Assembly: GCF_033807575.1 (NCBI RefSeq)
Contig: NC_084713.1
Coordinates: forward strand, 21,489,389 to 21,553,388
Direction of reading: 5' to 3'
DNA: 64,000 bases
From: Cydia pomonella
Lineage: Eukaryota; Arthropoda; Insecta; Lepidoptera; Tortricidae
Shown here in pieces: positions 21,881-33,560 of this stretch. Within the stretch, counting starts at the first letter, position 1. Every line of letters begins with the position of its first letter. Under the pieces are notes generated by a model. It was not told where the DNA came from. It made no database searches and worked only from the letters and a program-made list of their open reading frames with translations. A program made the translations under genes and the position numbers.

Positions 21881-23080
21881 TACCTGGGCGACCGAGCTTT
21901 GCTCGGTTATAACTATTTATTGTAATATGGTGGTGTATAGGTGATAATCTTAACTACATTTTTTTACTAAATTAAACTTGTCTAAAACAATAAAAATTAA
22001 AAAATGATATATAAACTTGAACATATAAAAAAAAAACAAAAGTTAGACACCGGGCGAGATTCGAACCCGTAACACTCGTTTCTAGCCGTCCGCGTCTTAA
22101 CCCGCTGGACCAGACGGACAGTGGCCGGCACCACGAAATTAGCGACCATATTCTGCGTCGAAAGAAAAACGCATGAAAACTCGAAAACATCGAAACGAAA
22201 CTAGATCGATTGTATACCCCCAAAAACCCCCATACCAAACTTCAGCGAAATCGTTAGAGCCGTTTCCGAGATCACAGAAATATATATATATACAAGAATT
22301 GCTCGTTTCAAAAGTCAAAATATTCTTTATTCAAATAGGCCTAGCAACAAGCACTTTTAAATCGTCAAATTTTACAAATATCATCTTAATCTAAATATCA
22401 GAGCAATTTATTGATGCAGTTATTATTGTTCTAAAAAAAACATTGAACTATTATAGATATGGTAAACTTAATAATAAGAATTTCACAACAAGATCGTCAA
22501 ACATCAAAATTGTATAAAAATACTAGTCTAGAACCTTTCTAGAATAAAATCTAAATGTCAAAAAATACGGTATATATATACATTGAATTATCAATTTCAT
22601 CATTAATAACATAACAATAAATAATTCATTCTTTACAATCACACTTAATCCCACGGTGTTTCATCATTCATGTAGTCTTGTGTGCTATAATAGGCTTTAG
22701 AGATAAGCTTACGTTTTACATAATTTTTAAATTTACTAACAGACAATTCAGTTATAATATTAGGAAGTTTATTGTAAAATCTTACACAATTACCCATGAA
22801 TGATTTCTTAATTTTATGGAGCCTAGTGAAGGGCACTGCGAGCTTATGCTTATTTCTAGTATTAATATTATGTATTTCACAGTTTTTCTTAAAACTGGCA
22901 ATGTTTTTATGTACATACAGAATATTCTCATAAATATATTGACAGTGCACTGTCATTATGTTAATGTCCTTAAACTTATCTCTAAGTGTGTCTCTATGGT
23001 ACATTTTATATATTGCACGAATAGCCCTCTTCTGCAGAACAAAAATGGTATTTATCTCTGGTTTAAAGGTATAAGATATA
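21881..23080 (-). repeat. SINE family 2 split by a LINE fragment
   Basis: The body runs from TACCTGGGCGACCGAGCTTT (21881) to AAGAATTGCTCGTTT near 22306 and resumes with TTTAAAGGTATAAG at about 23063. The intervening 22308-23062 is a LINE. Confidence 0.75.
22308..23062 (-). pseudogene. Jockey/CR1-like LINE 3' end
   Basis: On the minus strand an open stretch (about 23004-22645) ends a reverse-transcriptase ORF with NTRNKHKLAVPFTRL, KSFMGNCVRFYNKLPN and KNYVKRKLISKAYYS, the standard C-terminal text of Jockey/CR1-type LINEs. About 330 bases of 3' UTR follow. The copy is 5'-truncated and inserted in a SINE. Confidence 0.75.
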
Positions 23081-23503
23081 CCTAACTATTCAGCTTTAAA
23101 AGTTAAAAACGCCGGTCTCAAAGGAAAAAGCGGAAAAAACATCATAAAGCAGGGAACTTCCTCGGAAACAGTTAATTTCGCTTCGGTAAATACTTTCCTT
23201 ATTAATTACAAGCATCTCCGTTAACACGAAATTAGCCAAGTTTTTACAAGGCGGGCAAAATTAGCTGCAAAAAGAGTTTGCTGAGGAAGTTTCATTATTT
23301 AGTTAACTGGGCGGAATAAAAGAGTTGGCTTTAGGTTGGGGGCAGAGTGAGCGGGAAAATACTGAAGTTTATAAACTTGTAAATGTACTAGCAAAGCAGG
23401 ATACAGTAGAAGACGCGTAAATGTATGAAATGATGTTCTTGTATTTGACAGCTGAAGTAAATGCTGTTGTATCGCAACGTATATTGCTGTAATTTTGGTT
23501 GTA

Positions 23504-23724
23504 CAGTCAGCATCAAAAGTAGCGGATCAAACAAGGTTTCAAAAGTATCTACCATTCTGTAACAGTCCAATAAAATGTGGTGGTTCTCTATGTAGAATAA
23601 TTAAGACGTTAAAAGATATACTTCTGATAGTAAATTTTAGAGATTTTTCAATATTTGTAGAAGTTATCCGGAATATCAGATACTTTTGACGCGTTGTTTC
23701 ATCCGCTAATATTGATGCTGACCC
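23504..23724. mobile_element. Mariner-type MITE, second copy
   Basis: The left end CAGTCAGCATCAAAAGTAGC and the inverted right end GGGTCAGCATCAATATTAGC are flanked by TA (23502-23503, 23725-23726). The inside matches the copy at 3919-4135. Confidence 0.75.
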
Positions 23725-24306
23725 TACAGGCTTGGGTGCCTATACAAAATAAACAGTGCTAATTATGTCGTGAAATTTGCAATTAATTCAGTTAATAGGA
23801 TAGATGACAATTCTTAATTAGTACCAATCGATCAGGTTTTTTTTTAGGATCAAATATCTATATGGGACCCATTGCATTAACGCAATACAAAAGTCAGAAA
23901 TCATAGTCAAAGTCCGACAGTCGTACTTCAATCACGAAATGCTTTTAACGCGATTTTGTCGGTGAAATATTGCGATGATGTACCTATATTTTAATTGCTA
24001 TACAATCTTTTTTTCGATAAAATGTAAGTACTCTAATAATAACCTTACTTTATTCCTTTCTGAAAATCATAAAAAATCTTTAATGTAGAAACTTTCAGGT
24101 CCTGTTTTTTTATCATTTCCATTTATTATTTTAATATCCACATAATTGTGATAAATTGTTAATTTGATATCTATTTTATTTGATTTTGTTATAAAATTCA
24201 ACATGTGGAATCACCTATTTACTTTGGCTGTGTGCGTCCACAATTTATTAAAAACTCTTCGGTTGCCAGTATTATTATAATATATACTAAAATGGTGGAG
24301 TTAGTA

Positions 24307-24571
24307 GACGACCGGTCTGGCCTAGTGGGTAGTGATCCTGCCTATGAAGCCGATGGTCCCGGGTTCAAATCCTGGTAAGGGCATTTATTCGTGTGATGAG
24401 ATGGATATTTGTTCCTGAGTCATGGGTGTTTTCTATGTATTTAAGTATTTATATATTATATATATCGTTGTCTAAGTACCCTTAACACAAGCCTTATTGA
24501 GCTTACTGTGGGATTTAGTCAATTTGTGTAATAATGTCCTATAATATTTATGTATTTATTTATTTATTAGT
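24307..24571 (+). repeat. SINE family 1
   Basis: Complete copy from GACGACCGGTCTGGCCTAGT to a TTTATTTATTTATT tail. Confidence 0.8.
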
Positions 24572-24710
24572 AGAGCTAGAAAAAAAGCGTAGGTCACTCA
24601 TTGTTCCGCATTGCCGAGTCATGTGCCGCGTTCTTATGTTTTAAGGGTATTGTGGCGAAAAAACCTGAACAGTCTAGGTAAATATTTTTATCAGATATCT
24701 TGATGAGACT

Positions 24711-24771
24711 GTTACCGTAAAAACCCGTTTTTGACGAACGTTTTCACTTAAAACGGGTTTTACGGTAACAG
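24711..24771. repeat. Hairpin-forming inverted repeat
   Basis: CTGTTACCGTAAAAACCCGT pairs with ACGGGTTTTACGGTAACAG across about 22 bases. Confidence 0.7.
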
Positions 24772-25289
24772 GACAAAATGAACAGAAAGCATAGAGAATT
24801 TAAAACTCAGATGTTAATAACGATAAGTACGTTTATACTAAATGCTTCCTTCTTAATGGATGTACATACTAGACTTGAACAGGATGCATGTAACCGCGTC
24901 AAAATATCGGGAGCTCAAAAAAAATATAAAAGGTAATCATGGTTGATATCCCGGTCGATTTAAGTCTAGTGAAACTAACAGTGAATCATTCAAAACTGTT
25001 ATTATAGATGTACATAGCCCGTGCCGAGTCAAATTGTGGCCTAATGTGAATTAGTATACAAAATTCCAATTCTTAGTTCATTCCGAACCGCAAGTGTGAC
25101 GCCGCCCTAAAAGCAATGGCGTCCATTCGGTTCATTCTGCGACCTTTCTACCTAATCAGGAGTGCGACCTAATCAACCCCTTTTTGTTCCGATTACGCTC
25201 ACTTCTACTTTATCGTACGATGCGATGCTTCCTAGCTTTTTAACATTGTTCTCTTTCACTACATACATGAATCGGACTGAATTATATGG

Positions 25290-25524
25290 TAACCAGTGTC
25301 ATGGACTATTTAACAAACATCTTTTCACAACAGGTGTCACAGACAGTCCGCTGTGCCGAGGATGCATGGAGACAGAAGAAACAGCCTCTCACGTGGTGCT
25401 GGAATGCAGCGGAGTGACTCCATATAGGGCTAAACATCTCGGATCTCTGAGAGACCTCCCCGAGGTCCTACTCAACATTAAAGGTTTGATAGGATTCCTC
25501 GAGGAGCTGGGCTGGCAAGACTAG
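25290..25524 (+). pseudogene. LINE C-terminal fragment
   Basis: The plus-strand frame reads HLFTTGVTDSPLCRGCMETE then ASHVVLECSGV and IGFLEELGWQD before a stop at 25522. The C-x-x-C...H...C pattern after the reverse transcriptase/RNase H region is typical of R1- or Jockey-like LINEs. Upstream parts are missing, so it is a dead 5'-truncated copy. Confidence 0.65.
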
Positions 25525-25787
25525 CCCACCCCCAACATATCACGCAAAATAGGCGCAAGTCGTCGAGGTGCGGAAAATCGCCCGTATGCAATACAATACA
25601 ATGGGTCTAGGCGGACCACGCTAAGTTTTCATCCCAAGTGCTACGTCAAATACTGAGCATATAGAGAGAGATATGTATGTATGATCGTACGGCAAGCAAC
25701 ATCTGAGCATTTAACCACGACACTGATCCTTTACAAACTGGTGTGGTGGAAAATATTGTATCGATTCATGTTCACGAATCACGTAGC

Positions 25788-26190
25788 GACGATCTGTCTG
25801 GCCTAGTGGATAGTGACCCTGCCTATGAAGCTGATGGTTACGGTTTAAATCCTATAGGGACCGTGCGCGTTGGAGGGTCTGCCATCTTGTGGCCTGAATC
25901 GGAACCATAAACATGTACATTTACACGTCACGTGTTTTCTTGTGGTCATCATGTTGTGCCATCTTGTGGGCTACATCGGAACAATAAACATCACATTTAC
26001 GCCTCGCGCCAAAAATCTGACGGCTTCTGTGCTGCCTCCTATAGTTCATGCACACTCCCTATAATTCTCCCAGAGTCATGGATGTTTTCTATATATATAA
26101 GTTTTCATATATATATATATATATATATATTATATACATCTTTGTCTAAGTACATACAACACAAACCGTATTGAGCTTACTGTAGTACGG
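25788..26190 (+). repeat. SINE family 1 split by a MITE
   Basis: Head GACGATCTGTCTGGCCTAGT at 25788 and body from AGAGTCATGGATGTTTTCTA (26069) to ATTGAGCTTACTGTAG. It includes a TA microsatellite at 26108-26131. The large fold-back element begins directly after it. Confidence 0.7.
25857..26059. mobile_element. MITE, GGGACCGTGCG ends, with two internal copies of a 45-bp block
   Basis: GGGACCGTGCGCGTT at the left and the inverted right end GGGAGTGTGCATGAA, flanked on both sides by TATA within a SINE. Inside, GCCATCTTGTGGCCTGAATC and GCCATCTTGTGGGCTACATC start two direct copies of about 45 bases. Confidence 0.6.
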
Positions 26191-26545
26191 TCAAATTAAG
26201 AGCCCTTAATCCTTGGAGCGTTCTCCGATTTCACGAAATAACGCTCGATAGATGGCGTTGGCGCTCGGTACGCGAGCGCCGGCAACGCGACGCGCGTTTC
26301 AATGCAGACTAGAATAATCTTGATAGTTTTCAATATAATTTCAAGCAACATTAATTTTAGTGTCATATGATATCATATGGGCACTCTTTATTTTATTGTA
26401 TATGCACAGTAGTTTTTTTTTTTTATGTACACTACTACTAAGTGTACAGACTACAGAGTGTACTATAACCCTTGCTCTTTATTCTGTCTCTTTCACACCA
26501 ATGGAAAATGAAGAAGTTACTAAATGACTGCAGGTATAAATAAAG

Positions 26546-26990
26546 TATATTAGTGCGATAGAGAGACAGATAGTGTTTCGTTGTCGTATCGTAAACGATT
26601 GGCATGTTGGCCACACACTTGCTTAGTGCCTAGCCAAAATACCAATCGTTTGCGTATATTAGTGCGATAGAGAGAGAGTAGTGTTTCGTTGTCGTATCGT
26701 AAACGATTGGCATGTTGGCTACGCACCCATGATACCTAGCCAAGAAGCCAATCGATTGCGCATATTAGTGCGATAGAGAGACAGATAGTGTTTCCTTGTC
26801 GTATCGTAAACGTTTGGCATGTTGGCTACGCACCCATGCTGCCCAGCCAAGATGCCAATCGTTTGTGCATATTAGTACGAGAGAGAGACAGATAGTGTTT
26901 CGTTGTCGTATCGATTGGCATGGTGGCTACGCACCCATGCTGCGTAGTCAAGATGCCAATCGTTTGCGCACATTAGTGCTATAGAGTTTC
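26546..26990 (+). repeat. About four 107-bp stem-loop tandem repeats (left arm)
   Basis: Units start at ATTAGTGCGATAGAGAGACA near 26551, 26656, 26766 and 26870, with a partial one at about 26968. Each unit contains CGATTGGCATGTTGGC and the facing GCCAAGATGCCAATCG around a 20-base loop, so each can fold by itself. The mirror copy is at about 42664-43108. Confidence 0.8.
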
Positions 26991-26994
26991 AGTG

Positions 26995-29812
26995 TTATTT
27001 GAAATCACGTTAGGGTTTGTATTATTATTTTTGACCCGAATGAAGTCCATCCAGGTTCTTATGATGGAGTCAGGAGTTGGTCACCAGAACTCCTAATTCC
27101 TAATCTACTCATTATAATTCCATCGTGCTTGGGCTCAAAAGATTTGCCCTGACGAACACCATCGATCTAGATGAGGTCCAGGGTCTCATGACGGAGTCAG
27201 GAGTTGGTCACCAGAACTCCCCAGAACTCCTAATCTACTCATCATAACTCCATCGAGTTTGGGCTCAATAGATTTACCCTGATGAGCACCATCAATCTAG
27301 ATGAAGTCCAGGGTCTCATGATGGAGTCAGGAGTAGGTCACTAGAACTCCTAATCTACTCATTATAATTCCATCGTATTCGAGCTCAATAGATTTGCCCT
27401 GACGAGTACCATCGATCTAAATGAAGTCCAGGGTCTCATGATGGAGTCAGGAGTTGGTCACCAGAACTCCTAATCTACTCATTATAATTCCATCGTGTTT
27501 GGGCTCAAAAGATTTGCCCTGACGAGTACCATCGATCTAGATGAAGTCCAGGGTCTCATGATGGAGTCAGGAGTTGGTCACCATAATTCCTAATCTACTC
27601 ATCATAACTCCATCGTGTTTGGGCTCAATAGATTTGCCCTCACGAGCACCATCAATCTAGATGATGTTCAGGGTCTCATGATGGAGTTAGGAGTTGGTCA
27701 CTAGAACTCCTAATCTACTCATTATAATTCCATCGTGTTTAGGCTCAAAAGATTTGCCCTGACGAGTACCATCGATCTAGATGAAGTCCAGGGTCTCATG
27801 ATGGAGTCAGGAGTTGGTCACCATAATTCCTAATCTACTCGTCATAACTCCATCGTGTTTGGGCTCAATAGATTTGCCCTCACGAGCACCATCAATCTAG
27901 ATGATGTTCAGGGTCTCATGATGGAGTCAGGAGTTGGTCACTAGAACTCCTAATCTACTCATTATAATTCCATCGTGTTTGGGCTCAAAAGATTTGCCCT
28001 GACGAGTACCATCGATCTAGATGAAGTCCAGGGTCTCATGATGGAGTCAGGAGTTGGTCACCAGAACTCGTAATCTATTTATCATAACTCCATCGTGTTT
28101 GGGCTCAATAGATTTACTCCGACAAGCACCATCAAATTACCATTATGATGAATAGATTAGGAGTTCTGGTGACCACCTACTGAGTCCATCATGAGACCCT
28201 CGACTTAATCTAGATCGATGGTACTCGTCAGGGCAAATCTTTTGAGCCCAAACACGATGGAGTTATGATGAATAGACTAGGAGTTCTGGTGATCAACTTC
28301 TGAGTCCATCATGAGACCCTGGACCTGATCTAGATTGATGGTGCTCGTCAGGGCAACTCTATTGAGCACATACACGATGGAGTTATGATGAGTAGATTAG
28401 GAGTTCTGGTGACCAACTCCTGACTCCATCATGAGACCCTGGGCCTCATCTAGATCGATGGTGTTCATCAGGGCAAATCTATTGAGCCCAAACACGATGG
28501 AGTTATGATGAGTAGATTAGGAGTTCTGGTGACCAACTCCTGACTCCATCATGAGACCCTGGACTTTATCTAGATTGATGATGCTCGTCAGGGCAAATCT
28601 ATTGAGCCCAAACACGATGAGGTTATGATGAGTAGTTTAGGAGTTCTGGTGACCAACTCCTGACTCCATCATGAGACCCTGGACCTCATCTAGATCGATG
28701 GTGTTCATCAGGGCAAATCTATTGAGCCCAAACACGATGGAGTTATGATGAGTAGATTAGGAGTTCTGGTGACCAACTTTCTGACTCCATCATGAGACCC
28801 TGGACCTCATCTAGATCGATGGTGCTCATCAGGGCAAATCTTTTGAGCCCAAACACGTTGGAATTATAATGAGTAGATTAGGAGTTCTATTGACCAACTC
28901 CTGACTCCATCATGAGACCCTGGACTTTATCTAGATTGATGATGCTCGTCAGGGCAAATCTATTGAGCCCAAACACGATGGAGTTATGATGAGTAGATTA
29001 GGAGTTCTGGTAACCAGCTCCTGACTCCATCATGAGACCCTGGACCTCATCTAGATTGATGGTGCTCGTCAGGGCAACTCTATTGAACCCAAACACGATG
29101 GAGTTATGATGAGTAGATTAGGAGTTCTGGTGACCAGCTCCTGACTCCATCATGAGACCCTGGACCTCATCTAGATTGAAGGTGCTCGTCAGGGCAACTC
29201 TATTGAGCCCAAACACGATGGAGTTATGATGAGTAGAGTAGGAGTTCTGGTGACCAACTCCTGACTCCATCATGAGACCCTGGACCTCATCTAGATCGAT
29301 GGTGCTCATCAGGGCAAATCTATTGAGCCCAAACACGATGGAGTTATGATGAGTAGATTAGGAGTTCTGGTGACCAGCTCCTGACTCCATCATGAGACCC
29401 TGGACCTCATCTAGATTGATGGTGCTCGTCAGGGCAACTCTATTGAACCCAAACACGATGGAGTTATGATGAGTAGATTAGGAGTTCTGGTGACCAGCTC
29501 CTGACTCCATCATGAGACCCTGGACCTCATCTAGATTGAAGGTGCTCATCAGGGCAACTCTGTTGAGCCCAAACACGATGGAATTATAATGAGTAGATTA
29601 GGAGTTCTAGTGACCAACTCCTGACTCCATCATGAGACCCTGGACCTCATCTAGATCGATGGTGTTCGTCAGGGCAAATCTTTTGAGCCCAAACACGATG
29701 GGATTATAATTAGTAGATTAGGAGTTCTGGTGACCAACTCCTGACTCCATCATGAGAACTTGGACTTCATCCGGGTCAAAAATAATAATGCAAACCCTAA
29801 CGTAATTTCAAG
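26995..29812. repeat. Nested fold-back inside the left arm: 9 + 14 units of 120 bp
   Basis: About nine direct units (27040-28135) meet about fourteen inverted units (28136-29770). The array is bounded at both ends by inverted copies of ACGTTAGGGTTTGYATTATT continuing TTTGACCCG. The unit contains GTCTCATGATGGAGTCAGGA, CACCAGAACTCCTAATCTAC and GTGTTTGGGCTCAA. The period is exactly 120 bases over long runs. Confidence 0.85.
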
Positions 29813-29854
29813 TGAAAATGCGTTTTTCAGAAAATCGCAGCCAAATAACACTAG

Positions 29855-30008
29855 ACCTTACTCATAGTGTTGTGTTCCTGCCGGTGAGTAAGGTTGCCAG
29901 AGCTCAACGAGGGGCGGGAGGGGGTTAGGGTCGGCAACGCGCATGTAACTCCTCTGGAGTTGCAGGCGTACATATGCGGGCCGTATGCTTGTTTGCCACC
30001 GACTTAGT
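29855..30008 (-). repeat. Dispersed repeat family B, fragment in the left arm
   Basis: Minus strand: GGTGGCAAACAAGCATACGG, CAACTCCAGAGGAGTTACAT and GCGCGTTGCCGACCC. Other copies are at 31485-31805, 39646-39800 (mirror), 55433-55740, 59046-59235 and 59612-59690. Confidence 0.7.
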
Positions 30009-30778
30009 ATTAAAAAAAAAGTAACACTGAAAATCCATCAATAAGCGAGTCTGTTAGGCATACTGTAAAAAATGAACTTTTATTAAGATTTTCTAATCGC
30101 AGTATATAGCACTTCTCGGAACTCCGTAGCTGATTACGATCGCAACGAATACCTGACAATCGAGCACAGGTCCGTCCTCTAAGCGCGCTCCGCGCGGACT
30201 GAGAGCGGGGCGTCGCTGCTGCGTGATTTATACGTGTTTTAAAAAAATATAAATTTACGGCAATGTAGGTCCCATAGTTACGATTTTTTTTTTTATAGGT
30301 TAACATAAAGTTACAGTTTGCTATAATATTATTTTTAAAGCAAAATATGCGTACAATTTGCGGAAATAAAATATAATAAAACCCTGTTTTCGCCAAAAAA
30401 ATGAAGAAAACTCGGAAGGTATTTTATCAGTTTTTTTCAAATGAATCTTCGATTGTTAATCATTCCAGCCCCTCGTACGAGATATGTTGAATCAAATTGT
30501 AGTCATTCATGTACCAAATGATTCTTGTTTATAGCAAAATTGAGAACCGAAACGCCACATCTCATTGCAAAATTTGGAAAAGACTCCCAAAAAACCTCAT
30601 TAAAAAAGAGGTTTAAAAGAGAAAATGAAATTTTGAACTGTTGGAGCCCCTAGTTTAGGAAACGATTATTTAAGTACGTTATCAGTTTTTGAATAAATAC
30701 TAATAGTTACGTCGTAATCTTGAATGAAAAAGGAAGCATTTTACAAAATACGCTCGTCTGTAGGAATAAGGACTCTTA

Positions 30779-31480
30779 ACTCAAATTTTACTAAAGTCAG
30801 GAACTAATTCTAAGGACTAATAAAATCACTACGGATTGTTTTGTATGGGCTAAAAATCGAATTTTATACAATCGTTACTAAATTCACCCCCCCGGAAAGG
30901 GGTGAAATCGGCTGAAAATAATGTAATGGTTGTAACTAAGAAGAGAAAAAAGGTGTACTCGGTGCAATTTGGCGTACGTTTTACAACACTTATATCTAAA
31001 TTCGCACGTGTTATTTATGTTAATTTAAGCTACGGAACAGGTAAAAAAAAAAAACAACATACAAAAAAATCTATTTTGGCCATTGCGGGTCTGGGGAAAG
31101 TAATGTACTCGGTGCAAATTGAGTAAATAATTAGAAAAAATATCTAAATCCAATGTCAAATTCGCACCAGGGTGCGACACCCGGAAAGTAGTTTTTCATG
31201 TTTTACTATCGTTGTACTTCGGGGGAAATTTTAATACTATTGGAAATTGATGCAATCATATTCATTTGATATTGTTTACATTCGCACCCCATAAAAAATT
31301 GGCATTTTTATACGGAACATGCAGTTTTGTAATCAAGTACCAAAAACGTAGAGCAATAAATACACAGAAGCGACAAGCGCGTGATTAGTGGCAAGAGAAG
31401 GAACGCGCGTAGATGCACCGACGAAGCACGGCTCTTGAGGCACGAGTAGTGGCATGTACCTACTGCAAAAATAGTATGAT
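30779..31480. other. Spacer of the fold-back element, no gene seen
   Basis: AT-rich. GTACTTCGGGGGAAATTTTA (31213) recurs inverted as TTAATTTCCCCCGAAGCAC near 35020, so small inverted pieces also occur inside the spacer. No credible coding sequence. Confidence 0.5.
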
Positions 31481-31484
31481 TTTT

Positions 31485-31805
31485 TTTTCTTTTATACTAC
31501 GTCGGTGGCAAACAAGCATACGGCCCGCCTGATGGTAAGCAGTATCCGTAGCCTATGTACGCCTGCAACTCCAGAGGAGTTACATGCGCGTTGCCGACCC
31601 TAACCCCCTCCCGCCCCTCGTTGAGCTCTGGCAACCTTACTCACCGGCAGGAACACAACACTATGAGTAGGGTCTAGTGTTAGTTGGCTGCGATTTTCTG
31701 TAAGGTGGAGGTACTTTCCCAGTTGGGCTCTGCTCTAGATCTGGAATGACATCCGCTGTGCTGTGCCCTACCACACAGAGCGAGATGACATTCACAATGC
31801 CCATA
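31485..31805 (+). repeat. Dispersed repeat family B, longest copy
   Basis: Runs from TACGTCGGTGGCAAACAAGC through CCTGATGGTAAGCAG to TGCCCATACCTCTC. The same order is kept at 55433-55740. Family unknown; no target duplication identified. Confidence 0.65.
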
Positions 31806-32465
31806 CCTCTCGTAAAAGGTTTCTGAGTATGCAGACAGACAGTCAACAAATTAAATACAGGTACGCTCAATGTTTGTTAAATTCGAAAAATCGCGTTTTT
31901 TCCATATACTTACGAAAACGTTAGACTACTTAGTTCACTCAATGATTGTTTAAAACAATAGTTCCGTTTTAATGCCAGAAGAAAGATTTGTGCTCGTTGC
32001 CCGTCAAAAGTGTCAAACAAACTGTCTCGGAACAATCGCTGCGCGTAGGGTTTGAGATCCGGATATCCGAAATATCCGGATATCCGTCAACTATAAGATC
32101 CGGATCTAGCGGGTCATAACATCCAGATATTACGGATCCGTTAAATATGGTTATTGACCTATAACCGAAACAATTTTCTAATGAAATTTATGAATAATTT
32201 TGTCATTTAAATATAGTATTTTCATATATTTAAGCAATTCAAATACTAACAGCACATCAATTTTGATAAGTACATCATGTCACGCAGTAACTTTATACAA
32301 TGAATGCGAATGTTGCTTAATGCAAACATTAGATCATTGGATATCCTGATGACTTGGGGCTATAGGCTCAAAACAAAAGCGACCTGGAGGCCAAGGCTAG
32401 GATAGTAGAGGAGGAAGGAGAGAAAATTGGTCATATAATCAACCACTATAATATCTCCAAATGAA

Positions 32466-32553
32466 TAGGGCTAAGATGGTCGGCTCTTTATCATTTGTCA
32501 TGAAGAGCATAGTGACAAGTGATAAAAATAGAACCATGCTGCCACCGCAGATC
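32466..32553. mobile_element. Fold-back MITE, deleted copy
   Basis: TAGGGCTAAGATGGTCGGCT to AATAGAACCATGCTGCCACC, matching 19518-19650 with the middle missing. Confidence 0.55.
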
Positions 32554-33115
32554 GAAAAGAAAAGACCTACCTAAAGTAATCGGGAAGAGGAGATAGATGT
32601 TCGAATCCAAAATGCCCTAAGATGCTCAGCAGCGCTTCACCGAGTTCTAGTATCCAAGCTCAAGATCAGTAGACTGTCCATGATTCAAGTCTATAAGACA
32701 ATAATTAGATTTTGATGAATGGCATCGGTAAGTATTACACTTGGACTCTGAATCAGAAAAAAAAGAACAAGTTCTTAGTTAAGAAGACGAAATTCTGGCG
32801 GAATATTCTGGGACCTATCAGAGATGAAGATAGAGAAGATGAAAGCGTAAGAAAAATAGGGAGCTACAGTAGCTAGTTGCGGCACCCAATATAATTAGCG
32901 AGATTATAGCCGCACGACTTCGCAGACTTGGTCACTTGCAGTGGACGGGAGAGAATCGGGCTGTGAGAAGATAGGAGCGATGTAGCCCTAAAACGCCCTC
33001 GGAGTATCCAACTAGCGTGGAGTGGTGCAGAATAGAGCAGAGTGACGTTGTACTTGTGTCAAAGGCCAAGATTCTTTTTGGGTCACTGATCCAGTGAAGT
33101 AAGTAAGTATTGCTT
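32554..33115 (+). pseudogene. Decayed RTE-like LINE C-terminal region
   Basis: With stops and frameshifts, the plus strand still reads KLKISRLSMIQVYKTIIR, then VAAPNIISEI and RLRRLGHLQWTGENRAVRR. These correspond to the K-x-R-x-Y-K-T-x-x-R-P and RLRWLGH-x-x-RM segments near the end of RTE-type reverse transcriptases. Old and dead. Confidence 0.65.
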
Positions 33116-33480
33116 TCATAGTTAGTATTTCATGACGAATGAACACGAGGTGAGGCATTGGATGTATTTCCAACTATGCACCAGCTAATCCAGATATAAA
33201 CCCTCCTTATTAAGTACGGTTTTAGAGATAACATTATGTTAGCTATTATAATAATCAAGTAATCATTTAAAATTGGTTGGGATAATATCATTGTATTAAA
33301 ACGTAGTTAAAAACGTTATTTCTGTGTTATCTAAATCCGTTTATTCGGATATTTATTTTGGTGGATATTCGAATAATTAGAATATCACAATATTCTAATT
33401 GCAAACCCTACATATAGTAGTGACACCCAGTAGTGACACAAATAGGTAATGTAAATACTACGAGGAGGATCTTGTTTAGG

Positions 33481-33560
33481 AAATAATCGGACAGACAGAT
33501 GGACATGACGAATCTATAAGGGTTCCGTTTTTTGCCATTTGGCTACGGAACCCTAAAAAC
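33481..33560 (-). repeat. Dispersed repeat family D, fragment
   Basis: Minus strand TAGGGTTCCGTAGCCAAATG and GGAACCCTTATAGATTCGTC, as in the long copy at 38279-38841. Confidence 0.65.

Larger units (their letters stand above)
26197..30778 (+). repeat. Left inverted arm of the fold-back element
   Basis: In order from the outside: about 350 bases of single-copy terminus including the small palindrome GCGCTCGGTACGCGAGCGC; about four 107-bp stem-loop repeats; a nested fold-back of 120-bp units; about 960 bases of single-copy inner arm that includes a fragment of dispersed repeat family B. Open frames inside it are products of the repeat period. Confidence 0.85.

Noticed and set aside
26192..26201. 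piggyBac membership of the large element because of TTAA at the ends
   Set aside because: The ends lack the CCCT-type piggyBac start and no transposase is seen; kept only as an alternative reading.
26560..26990. CRISPR-like regular repeats
   Set aside because: Repeats are about 107 bases with no unique spacers, sit in a eukaryotic transposon arm, and no cas-like gene exists.
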